From NCBI GenBank assembly GCA_003024985.2, contig PXIH01S0032152.1: a stretch of DNA of 13,914 bases. One strand, given 5' to 3'. The first letter of the stretch is position 1, and each line of letters begins with the position of its first letter. The position numbers were made by a program, and so were the translations under genes. This DNA is from Euperipatoides rowelli (Eukaryota; Onychophora; Udeonychophora; Euonychophora; Peripatopsidae). Below, in pieces: positions 1-8,489 of this stretch. Below the pieces are notes generated by a model. That model was not told the origin of the DNA and made no database searches. It saw nothing but the letters and a program-made list of their open reading frames with translations.

Positions 1-77
1 TTGACTGTGTGCTAGCCATTATAACTGTATGGTTCGTTTTGTAAATTGAAATATTGTATACTTTAAAGATTTATACC

Positions 78-114
78 AATAAAGGATATTATTATTATTA
101 TTATTATTATTATT
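78..114 (+). repeat. AATAAA followed by (TTA)n microsatellite
   Basis: AATAAA at 78-83 is followed within five bases by about nine ATT/TTA units. A polyadenylation-like signal abutting a trinucleotide tail is typical of the 3' end of some invertebrate LINE/SINE retroposons. No retroelement body was identified upstream, because the window starts only 77 bases earlier. It may equally be a plain microsatellite. Confidence 0.6.
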
Positions 115-1502
115 TACTTGTACAGGTAATTAGAACATACCTGGAATAAGTGTGTTTTAAATGATCTGGGGGTTACCAGTGACCCCAAGGTCTGGTATGT
201 AACATCAATGAATTGCACTCCAAATTTAAAGTTACCAAACTATTCAATACATTAAAACTAAAGAATAAAAGTCAAGAAGGGCCGTCACATTTGAGGAATT
301 AACAAAAATTTTGTAATGAATCAAAAATCGTTTGGTGTCACATAGGACCCCAGGGACCTAAGAGGGTTAATATAATACAGGCAACTCATATATAATCAGA
401 TATCAGTTGACTAGTGGTAACTAATACAATAGTAGAAAAAAAAATCATAATATATTGTAGCTCGTACTTAGCTACTAGTATGAAAATAAAGGTGTGTGTG
501 AGCCATAAAGCTTCATATGATGGCAGACACACTCAATCTGTGATAACTTTAAGTACGATACTTGTGGTGATATTTGAAGTCAATACTGTATTACATAAAA
601 ACATGATGTTCTGTCAATCAACAGATTATTGTTAATGCAGGCACATTACAGGTGGACGTTTTAAAATTTGAATGCAGCTTGACTGTAGTAGGTTACGCAC
701 ACAAAAATGCAAAAATTGTCATCTTCCTCACAGAAGTATATATGTCACCACCATAGCAAGATGTCTAATAATCTTATATCTTAATTGGAATAGGATCGTG
801 TTCTGAAGCCAATAGCAGCGCCCTCTAATGGGCTTATTATATTTTTTTTTACAGCTATTTTTAGAAACTTTTAAGTGTTGTTTTCTCTTACATAAAAAGG
901 GCTTAAACAAAAAAAAAAGGTTGATGCCCGTGTAATGGGCTTAATTGCTAGTAATAAATAATATTGCTAATAAAATAAGCTATAAATTACTCAGACGGCC
1001 AAATAAATATGTCTATTTAATATATAAAATAATTCCATTTGTAAAACAAACTAGATACAATTATTTATTCTGATAAACAATTATATTAGGCTATTTACTA
1101 ATTACAGTATAATGCTAAATAAAGCAAATGTAGGCTATAAACTAAACTGAATATGATAAACTGTGTTATTAGAATAAATTGTATTAGGTAAGTGTAGGCT
1201 AACACAATATTATTAAATTATTCATGCAATCAATAATGAACAATTGAACATTATATGCCTAAAGTGATAATCATAACTTGATTTCCATTTGAAAGACATT
1301 TCAAAGAACTATCATAATCATATTAGGCATTGATAAAATATTAAATCTCTTACAGGGATTGTGAATAACGTTGTTACTCTTGCCAAATAGACTTATAAAA
1401 AGTGCTCTGGCAAAAGGACATTTACATATTTCCAACCTTCAATAAACCAAGCTATAAACATGGACCAATCACAGGCTACTAACATCTCCATAAACAACTT
1501 GG

Positions 1503-1634
1503 CCTGGATTCGGCTGACAAGATATTAGCGGACTGCAGAGAAAAAAAAAATGTTGACATTTTTTATTGGTCTTAATTTTACTCAAGAACCAATAATATTT
1601 GACATGCATGACACAGGAATCCGCTGAATCCAGG
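1503..1634. repeat. 132-bp foldback repeat
   Basis: The ends are imperfect inverted copies: CCTGGATTCGGCTG at 1503-1516 and CCGCTGAATCCAGG at 1621-1634. An inner pair also matches imperfectly: TTGACATTTTTTATTGGT near 1553-1570 and ACCAATAATATTTGACAT near 1588-1605. The whole unit could fold into a long interrupted hairpin. It is probably a small MITE-like remnant; no target duplication was confirmed. Confidence 0.65.
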
Positions 1635-3375
1635 TTTAACAGTATAAAATGGCACCATCATTCTGCATCTGGGCTCTCAACACCAAATAGCAATCCAAGT
1701 TCTCAAATAGTCAATCCAGACTTTCAACATCAGACTGCCAGTCAGGCTATCAAGCTTGTATGACAGAGCCATTATACAATAGTTAGCTAGCCATTGACTT
1801 TATAATAAACTTTGCCCAGTAATATGTACAAGGCTTCCGTCAAGCCTTGCATCTTCCCCTTGTTCTTATTTGTTGCAGATAAGCTAGGATATGTCTATGT
1901 GATATAATAGAGCTATTAATGGCCTATACCAGTGACGGCAAACCTACAACCAGGGTTCGTACCCTTTGATCATTGTAAAATTTAATTACTTTTTAAGGAC
2001 TTTTCAAGGACCAGTCAAAATTTCCAAGACTTTTGATAGTTATGATGGGACTGAGTTTTGGCAATTTTATGTTTGCGAGTAAAAGTTAGTTGAAAATTCA
2101 TTTGGGGGGGGGGGAGGAGGAAAGACATTTTTTTTTTATTTTGGCTATAAAAATATTAATTTTAAAATCACCTACCCTCCCCTCCTCAAGTGAATTGATT
2201 AAGTTAAGAGATATAGCAACAGCTAAAAACTTCAAAAATGAAATTAATATCAATTATTTACAGGTGAAAACAATAGGCCTAAGCTTTATACAAAAGTTTT
2301 TTTTTTTTTTTTGCTACAAAGTATGCAAAAAGTAGATATAGGCTACTGTATGCTATTAATATTGGTTTAATGACAATTGTTTTTGTCAATAATCAATTGC
2401 ACTGGGCCACAAATGCAAGATGAAGGCAAGGGGATGGGAGTAAGCAAATATTTTTAGTGATGGATGAGTGATAGTGCTTATGCAAACACAGTTGTGAAAG
2501 GGGCTGGGCATACATAAATATCAGAATTTGAGGGGTTTGTAAAAATGTCACAAGTTATGATGGGAGGTCATCAATATTCATACTTTTAAAAAAATATAAC
2601 CAACAATTTGCTAATTTTCAGTTTATTAAGTTTTCATGAATGTTAAAAAGTTGACATTTTTATTTTTTCTAAATTAAAATAATTAATTTTTATTTTATTT
2701 GATATGATTGACAAGACAAAGGGGAGTAGAAAATGTGATACTTTATGTGCAAAATCATAAAAAAGTGTGAAATCATTAATAGACAGCTCACCTAACTCAA
2801 ATTCCTCTGATTTTACCTAGTAAGATACACTGCCCTTATGTTGTGAAGCATTGGCTTTAATAGCAGGAGTAAATAATTATTTGTTAAATTACTTCTTACA
2901 GTGATGGTGGGTTTAAAAAGGCCCTGCCGTAAAAAATTGATTTTGTTTCCCTGGCAGTTGGTGAGTGTTTTGCATGGGAAGTTTGCTAGTACAGTTCGGC
3001 ATGAATATTATAGGCTAGTTGGGGGTTTGGGGGTTACTATAAACCGCCCAATGGGGTACAGGGGCAGAGCCCTGGAAGCTGTTAGTTTTTAAGGCTTTTA
3101 AATACAATACTTAAGAGGAGCTCTGCTGATACTTAAAAAATTCTAAAATTTAAAATAATTTAAATAACATAAAAATAAAATTGTAGGCCTATTCATTAAA
3201 AAAAAATTTTCATAATTTTATAATGAAATTATTCATTTTTATTTTTTATAAATTTTTCATTTGCTGCATTTTTTTCCACCTCCTTTAATATCACATGATC
3301 AGCCTATAGTTTATTAACTTTCAAATCCACGATATTTTAAAGATTAATTTTAAATTTATAAATTTATATACTGTA

Positions 3376-3465
3376 TTTGTAAAGATAAAACCTTTTTTGT
3401 ATAAGCATTCAAACATTAAAAATTGCAATACTTTTGCAATGTTTGAATGCTAGTATCTTTACAAA
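3376..3465. repeat. 90-bp hairpin inside element D
   Basis: The outer arms TTTGTAAAGATA (3376-3387) and TATCTTTACAAA (3454-3465) are perfect complements. So are AGCATTCAAACATT (3404-3417) and AATGTTTGAATGCT (3438-3451). A short ATTGCAA/TTGCAAT pair sits near the apex. An interior loop of unequal size separates the arm pairs. Confidence 0.8.
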
Positions 3466-3640
3466 CTAGTCCAAACCCATCAAAATAGACGGTAATTTTT
3501 TGGGGGGTCCAGAATTTTGTGTCATGTTTGGAACTATGGTAAACCCTCCCATGTTATTTGCTCCTCCCCCCACCCCAATCCCCCCAAAAAATGAGCAAGT
3601 CTATTTTCATTGTGTACAGTAAAATGACAGAATTTAATTG

Positions 3641-3985
3641 GGTCCCCCTAGCACCCCCATGTGATTGTAGAACTCTAGGGTAACATGAATTTCAAATGTA
3701 AACTTAATCGGAGCATTTTAAAAAATTTAGATTTTTGGGGCCCTCCCTAGCACCCCCATGTGACCACCTAGGACGTTGACCTTTTATAAACATATTCTAG
3801 ACCTCTAGTGTAACACAAATTTCAACTTAATCGGAGCATTTTAAAAAGTTTAGACTTTGCCCCCCCCCCCCTTAGTAACCCCATGTGACCACCTAGGACC
3901 TTGACCTTTTACAGTATATACCGTACATATTTTAGACCTCTACAGGAATACCAATTTCATCAGGGAGAAAATGCAATTTAAAGAG
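3641..3985 (+). repeat. Degenerate ~125-bp tandem repeat, about three units
   Basis: The units begin near 3641, 3739 and 3861. Each starts with a C-rich block (CCCTAGCACCCCCATGTGA or similar), then a CTAGACCTCTA-like block and AATTTCAA. The first two also have AACTTAATCGGAGCATTTTAAAAA (spacing 123 bp). Units two and three share CATGTGACCACCTAGGAC plus TTGACCTTTTA. The array ends near a GACGGACGGGACACACA stretch (3994-4010), a composition often seen near transposon tails. Confidence 0.75.
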
Positions 3986-5404
3986 TTCAGAATGACGGAC
4001 GGGACACACAGAGAAAATTTGTTTTTTAATATAATTAATTAATGTATAAATTTAATTTTACTGTAAAATCTTGACAGGAAATAAAAATTTAAAGACATTG
4101 AACTGTTTTTATTATCATTAATAATAACATGCTGTATAAACATCAAATTGTTCTTAACACTAATATACTGAAAATCCTAATCTAATGTACCACAGGTTAA
4201 TAGTAGCATTATCACACACCCTATATTTATTTTTGAAGTGTGAATGGAAAAGAAAATCCTAAAGTTTGGAGTAAAGTCAAAGATAGATTACTATTGAATT
4301 GTTTGCAGTCTCTAGATAAGAAAACTAAACATTTTTTTTTTTTTTAAAGCCTTAAAAACTAACAGCTTCTATGGGCTCTGCACCTGGACTCGATTGGGAG
4401 GCTGGGGGCTTACAGCGCCCCCCAAACTCATAACATTCATACAGAATTGTACTAGCAACCTCCTCTAATCACAACACTCCCCATCCCCCCGGAAAACAAA
4501 AATCCACTTTTTACTAGGGGGGACCTTTTAATCAATGTGCCGATGGGGCCTTTTAAAGCCGGTCAAACACTGCTAAAACGTAATTTTTTTTAAAAAAATA
4601 AATTGCAAATAATATAGGTTGATTTGGCTACAATTCAGCAAGGTGGAAATTGAGAACATCATTTTATAAAATGTTTGCAGCTAGTTTGTGTGTTTATCTT
4701 ATTTGATGTTTAATGTTTTGAGATAATTTTTACATGAAAGGTAGGATAAAAATAAATTAATTATGTTTTCATTTCTTATTTTAATCAATGTTTAAGAAAT
4801 TTCCCCCAGACCTGTTAATTTCCCCTGTACTTCGAACATTACATAGTCTGCATCCCTGATATCATTTTTATGTACATCTGATAACCGATTTGACCATCAA
4901 ATTTGATAATTATCGTTTAAAGTCACAGATCCTTGAAAAAAAAAACAATTGCCCGACATTTCAATAGTCAATCAACATCCATGTGGGGAAAAAAAAAAAA
5001 GTAACAGTTCATTGTGAGTTAGACAGATTAGCTTAGGAGAAATAAAACAGAAAATTCAATCATAAGGATAATTTAAATAGCATCACACTTTATACTTTTT
5101 ATTTGTAAAAAAAAATAAAAACAATTTGATTGTTCTAAAATACATAATATAAGTCAACAACAAAATGAAATTTAATTTAAAATTCATTTTCAAGTACTTT
5201 TAATGACCTATAATAAAATTTAAGGACTTTCAAGTCCTTGAAAAATATAAATGAAATTCAAGTACTATTAAGTAGCCTACTTTCAAGAAGAGTGTGAACC
5301 CTGTACGACAGGTGTGTCACTAGGTGACACACAAACACGATTTGAGTGACACACCACATGAACTAGTTATGCATGGTTCGTATTATACATGTAATAAATA
5401 GGAA

Positions 5405-5711
5405 ATTGTGTCTGTGATAAATAATGCCGCCCCAAATATGATGGGTAAACAATGGTTTTGTGAAATTCTTAGTGAAGACGTTCAAAACGCTATTGTGCAG
5501 CTCCGTTGCATTTTACACCAGGAAGTGTTGTGTGTGAAAGCAAGTATGTACTCTCAGTGATAACTAAAATTGTGAACTTCATACCGGCATTTGCTCTAAA
5601 TAATTGCACTTTCTTGAAGATGTTGTACGTAATGGATTCTCATTATGGCGGACTTCCAATGTACAATAATGTTAACTGGCAGAGTCGTGGTGGCACACTA
5701 GTCAGAAAAGG
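5405..5711 (+). pseudogene. hAT transposase fragment (GTF2IRD2/ZBED-like), frameshifted and truncated
   Basis: Two overlapping frames carry one hAT transposase segment. The first (about 5405-5547) reads AAPNMMGK, then AIVQLRCILHQEVLCVKAS, matching the family's APxM...CILHQ..LCxK blocks. The second (about 5544-5711) reads YVLSVITKIVNFIPAFALN, then MDSHYGGLPMYNNVNWQSRG, matching the VITK.VNFIRxxALNHR.F and YGDL...EVRWLSRGK blocks. A frameshift separates them, in-frame stops precede the first part, and the usual R of RWLSRG is N (NWQSRG). Homology ends at about GTLVR, where the transposon terminal repeat begins, so the C-terminal part of the transposase is missing. A 100-residue open frame from 5506 to 5808 runs through the repeat by chance. 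The closest families known to me are the Charlie-type hAT transposases related to GTF2IRD2, SCAND3 and FAM200. It cannot be functional. Confidence 0.82.
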
Positions 5712-5732
5712 TTCGCCATCTCTGGTCTATAC

Positions 5733-6330
5733 CAAAGACGCACCCAGGATTAAATCACTTCATCAGGAAAACCCTGGCAAGAGCGTTAGTTTTATTGATA
5801 ACTTTTAAATATCAATGCCATATTTCTCATACTAATGTTGTTATACTTTATATTTGAGAACATTTTGTGAATATTTATGTTGTTATATATAATGTATATT
5901 GTGTTGTAGCCTATAGCCTAATATAATTTATTCCTAAGAATAATCTATATTTGAAAAGTTTCTAGTCTCGCTTCATATTACGATATTTGCCAATCATTGC
6001 TGGGGTTTTGCAGGAGTTATACTAACGAACCTATACTTTTTACAAACTTTTAGGTTAGAAATCGAGTTCGCCTTAACACGGAAAATTTTGATTTCTAATC
6101 CGTGACCTGTATTCTACACCAACGAATACAGAGTCACAAGTTATATTGGATGTTGGTGGAGAGGGGTGAATTGTCAACATATTTGATAGGTTTCTGGTAT
6201 TTATAGTTATTACTAGACATCAGTTAATTATAATTATAAGTACCGGTATTAAACTTTTAAAATTATAAAAATGTTGCCTTTAGAATTTTTAGAATTATGC
6301 TCAATAAAATTTGTCAAGAATAAAGAAATA
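5733..6330. other. Non-coding DNA between two transposons
   Basis: No exon was recognised on either strand. A pair of consecutive hairpins occupies 6053-6137; the remainder is AT-rich, unassigned sequence. Confidence 0.5.
6053..6137. repeat. Two consecutive hairpins
   Basis: The first hairpin pairs TTAGAAATC (6055-6063) with GATTTCTAA (6090-6098). The second begins four bases later and pairs GTGACCTGTATTC (6102-6114) with GAATACAGAGTCAC (6124-6137), with one small bulge. No ncRNA family was recognised. Confidence 0.6.
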
Positions 6331-7045
6331 CTGTAAAATGCCGAGCAAGGGCGCCTGCACTCTTATCATTCATTTGGGAGGAAATGGGCGTGGCGCTCTT
6401 GTTCGGCTCCATGCTAGTAAACCTTAGATTTACCACAATGCATTGCAAAACGGACCAGACGCTCTTGCTTGGACACAATCAGAATTCTTTAAAAAGATTG
6501 TTTTTCAAAACGGCACCCTGCTTGGACATGCTTCCCAAAACTTTAGGAAATTGGCTGGTACACACTAAAACATGATGTCACACATCCACAAAGGTTGGCT
6601 CATATATGTGCCAAGTAAGAGCGCCATCTAAGTTAAAGCTTTCACTTTTTAATTTACAGGCCTCTTTTGTTCTGTTTATGAGGATTCAACGTTATTTACA
6701 GAAGCTATATTTATCTATATGATGTAAACCACATAAAAATGACATCACAGCATAATAATGTCTGATGGTGACATGAACATTTTTACATGGCGCTCTTGTT
6801 TGGATACAGTGTATCCAAACAAGAGCGCCTGAACCCTAGATGAGGTAAAATGAAGCAAAAATCTAGGGGGGGGGGGGGGCGCCCTTGCTTGGATACCCCT
6901 TGGATTTCCTTCAGAGTGATAAAAAAGTCAAAGTGCAGTGATGGTGCTCTTGTTCAGCAATGGCGCTATATAGGCTACCTATGTTTTGACAAGAAATAGG
7001 GGGGCACCCTTGCTTGGTGGGGGGCTCTTGGTCGGCATTCTATGG
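6331..7045. mobile_element. 715-bp TA-flanked element with motif array
   Basis: Imperfect terminal inverted repeats match at 19 of 25 positions: CTGTAAAATGCCGAGCAAGG from 6331 and, read inward from the other end, CCATAGAATGCCGACCAAGA from 7045. TA dinucleotides flank both sides (6329-6330, 7046-7047), as expected for Tc1/mariner-type non-autonomous elements, although TA is weak evidence in AT-rich DNA. A TAC at both borders leaves the exact boundary open. Unlike its surroundings the element is GC-moderate. It contains about eleven full or partial copies of a motif of form GGCGCYCTTGYTYGGMTAC on both strands, two of them in the terminal repeats. No coding region was recognised; the short open frame at 6384-6575 overlaps the motif copies. 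Confidence 0.75.
6789..6829. repeat. Perfect 41-bp palindrome
   Basis: GGCGCTCTTGTTTGGATACA (6789-6808) and its exact reverse complement (6810-6829) flank a single central G. Each arm is one copy of the element's recurrent motif, so this is two motif copies head to head. Confidence 0.97.
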
Positions 7046-7627
7046 TAGTAAAAAATATATTTACTCAACCAAATTAAACCAAACTGCACAACTAAAAGCT
7101 TTTTTTTTGTTTATATTTTATAGTATTTGCTTTACTTTTTTTTATCTACCAAATTTTTCAGAATACCGGTAATATAGATGACTATTATTGTTCTTTATTG
7201 GACTATAATTGTTTGTATAATATTTAGAATTATTATACCTGTTCTAATTATTATTATAGTAATTACAGAACAAATTAAATCAAACTGCACAAAATTAATT
7301 TTATGTTTACCTCTTTTATTAGTTATTAAAAACTTATTATACATGTACATTACCTAAGCATTATAACTATTTACCTAGATAATGTAACTTTAGAAAAAAA
7401 TATTTTTTTTGTCAATGTGAGCAAGTATTTTTAAATGATGTCTCAATGGTAAGTTACGCAATGCATTTACATTTTTAACAATAAAGAGATATACTGTACA
7501 TAAAATTAAGTGTTATAATTATATGTTAATTATAATATTCACCATCATTATATTAAAAATGTAGTAAAGAAGTAAAATGACCTTTTAATATTCCATGATT
7601 AGAATCTGAAAAAAAAAAATTTTTTAC
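7046..7627. other. AT-rich non-coding DNA, start of the long ZW10 intron
   Basis: This stretch follows the GTAAAAA donor of the exon at 7628-7803 on the minus strand. It consists of A/T-rich sequence with TTATAATTA-type runs. The next ZW10 block was not found here. Confidence 0.6.
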
Positions 7628-7803
7628 CTGCAAGATATGGTAAACTGGACAAAGTAGATTTATGATACATAGGCACAACATCACAGAACATTTCAAAAAT
7701 ATTTCTAGTTGTATAAAATAACTGAATCGCACACTGCGTGCTACTGTTAGTTGCTGCATGAAGTGTGTTATACGTAAGATACATTAATTGCTGTACGGCA
7801 ACA
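7628..7803 (-). CDS. ZW10: ZW10 fourth recognised exon (central/C-terminal)
   Basis: This 176-bp exon follows a TTTTTTTTTCAG acceptor and ends GCAG|GTAAAAA. Its first base completes the serine codon left as AG by the large exon, giving [18 protein letters not shown], parallel to human LPTCRISESVKKLMELAY. Fifty-eight further codons follow, including [17 protein letters not shown] and [18 protein letters not shown], one of the best conserved ZW10 blocks. The exon leaves one base (phase 1) for the next exon. The equivalent human region is about residues 480-538. The following family block (around HHNNCMYIAHHLL) was not found downstream on this strand. Confidence 0.95.
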
Positions 7804-8102
7804 CTGAAAAAAAAATGAGGAAAATGAACATAAATTTTGGCATATCCATTAAATTAATGGATATAAAATAAAATTATAATTTAAAAGAAAGCAAGAAACA
7901 GAAAATATTTGTAGGATTGGATTTGTCCTACTGACTTTTGTTTCTATAATCCAGATGACATTCATTATTATGGAATAATCATAGCCAGACTGGCTAGGAA
8001 TGCTACCTGGAAATCATTAGGTAGATTGGCCCAGGCCTATACAAAAAATATAACCTCCTCCCCTCCCCCCACACGAATGCATCTTGCCTATGAACTCGTA
8101 AA

Positions 8103-8489
8103 CAGTGGCATACTATGACGTTTTGATATCCAGGGTGTAACTTACTCTTGCCATATTTTTTGTTATAAATATTTTGATTGTTTTTTTTGGGTTGTATGGA
8201 CGTTTTAATGACAAAAAAGACAGTTGTAAATATTTGACAAGCTTTTTTTTTTTTTGGTTGAATGCATGATTTAATGACAAGGGAAAAAGTGTTTAGTTGT
8301 GAATACTTTGATAAGCTTTTAATTTTAATTTTTTGGTATTATGGATGTCACACTTCCCCTTAGGGTCCCTTAAGTCACTATTGGCCTACATAATCTTGCC
8401 CCTGCCCCCTCACATTAAATTTTTTTTTTGCACCCCTCTGGGTGATACACGGGGCGGGGCGTATTGCTGCTACCACCACCCGCTCACTG
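8103..8489. mobile_element. Possible degraded DNA transposon in intron
   Basis: The stretch starts CAGTGGCATACTATGACG and ends CCCGCTCACTG. The GC-rich block before its end (CCCCTCTGGGTGATACACGG, GGGGCGGGGCG) contrasts with the AT-rich intron. Short CAGTG...CACTG tips resemble hAT ends, but the inverted match is only five bases and the flanking eight bases do not match (CTCGTAAA against GTACGCAT). Treat as a suggestion. Confidence 0.3.
8175..8317 (+). repeat. Degenerate ~70-bp tandem repeat
   Basis: Two units (about 8175-8243 and 8244-8317) share a T-run, GGTTG, ATG..., TTTAATGACAA, AGTTGT(A/G)AATA and TTTGA(C/T)AAGC, in the same order. A third T-run plus TTTTGGTATTATGGATG follows and may be a partial unit. 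Confidence 0.65.

Larger units (their letters stand above)
1..1929. other. AT-rich non-coding DNA, probably part of a long ZW10 intron
   Basis: No coding exon was recognised on either strand. Recognisable items are a (TTA)n microsatellite preceded by AATAAA (78-114), a foldback repeat (1503-1634), and a short inverted repeat CAAGGCTT/AAGCCTTG near 1829-1849. The two open frames at 414-635 and 728-910 have low-complexity composition and no family resemblance. Assignment to a ZW10 intron is inference: the missing 3' exons must lie somewhere at lower coordinates. Confidence 0.5.
2899..4572. mobile_element. Element D with ~200-bp inverted arms
   Basis: The segments 2899-3100 and 4346-4572 are diverged inverted copies. 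Shared blocks include CAGTG at both tips, TTTAAAAAGGCCC / TTTAAAAGGCCCC, TTGCTAGTACA, GAGCCC, and AAGCTGTTAGTTTTTAAGG, which is exact in both arms. Long terminal inverted repeats with CAGTG tips suggest a non-autonomous DNA transposon, perhaps hAT-like. The flanking eight bases do not match (ACTTCTTA against CTAAAACG), so the class is unsure. It could also be two separate inverted insertions. The open frame at 2901-3092 is simply the left arm. The interior holds a hairpin (3376-3465) and a tandem repeat (3641-3985). Confidence 0.7.
1951..5303. mobile_element. hAT-like element B nested in element A
   Basis: The ends CAGGGTTCGTAC (from 1951) and GTGTGAACCCTG (to 5303) are inverted copies. Both ends also carry a subterminal TCAAGGAC motif about 50-70 bp inside (AAGGACTTTTCAAGGACC near 1996; AAGGACTTTCAAGTCCTTG near 5223). 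It sits exactly between the two halves of element A. Flanks are TACAAC (1945-1950) and TACGAC (5304-5309), matching at five of six bases; an 8-bp duplication is not evident. No transposase was recognised inside. The 3.35-kb interior is mostly A/T-rich filler plus a further repeat unit at 2899-4572. Confidence 0.72.
1930..5724 (+). mobile_element. hAT transposon A, interrupted by a second element
   Basis: The left end CAGTGACGGCAAACCT (from 1930) and the right end AGGTTCGCCATCTCTG (to 5724) are inverted copies differing at three positions. They are flanked by GCCTATAC (1922-1929) and GTCTATAC (5725-5732), an 8-bp duplication with one mismatch. CAG...CTG ends with 8-bp duplications are the hallmark of hAT elements. 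Only 1930-1950 and 5304-5724 belong to this element (about 440 bp); the rest is a later insertion. The right part includes a near-palindrome (TGTGTCACTAGGTGACACA, about 5313-5331) and a broken transposase fragment. The element is a non-autonomous deletion derivative. Confidence 0.85.

Noticed and set aside
140-370. Possible piggyBac-like end (TTAACCCTCT on the minus strand at about 360-369)
   Set aside because: No matching second TTAA-bounded end was found, and TTAA is common in AT-rich DNA.
900-960. Minus-strand LHGHQ reading considered as the ZW10 LGHQF block
   Set aside because: An in-frame stop lies nine codons upstream and no flanking family residues or splice sites fit.
2090-3092. Plus-strand open frames at 2090-2335 and 2901-3092 as genes
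   Set aside because: The first crosses G, T and A homopolymers; the second is the left inverted arm of element D. Neither resembles a known protein.
4800-4858. Possible extra hAT end (minus strand CAGGGATGCAGACT, ending at 4858)
   Set aside because: No partner end with matching sequence or duplication was found within the nest.
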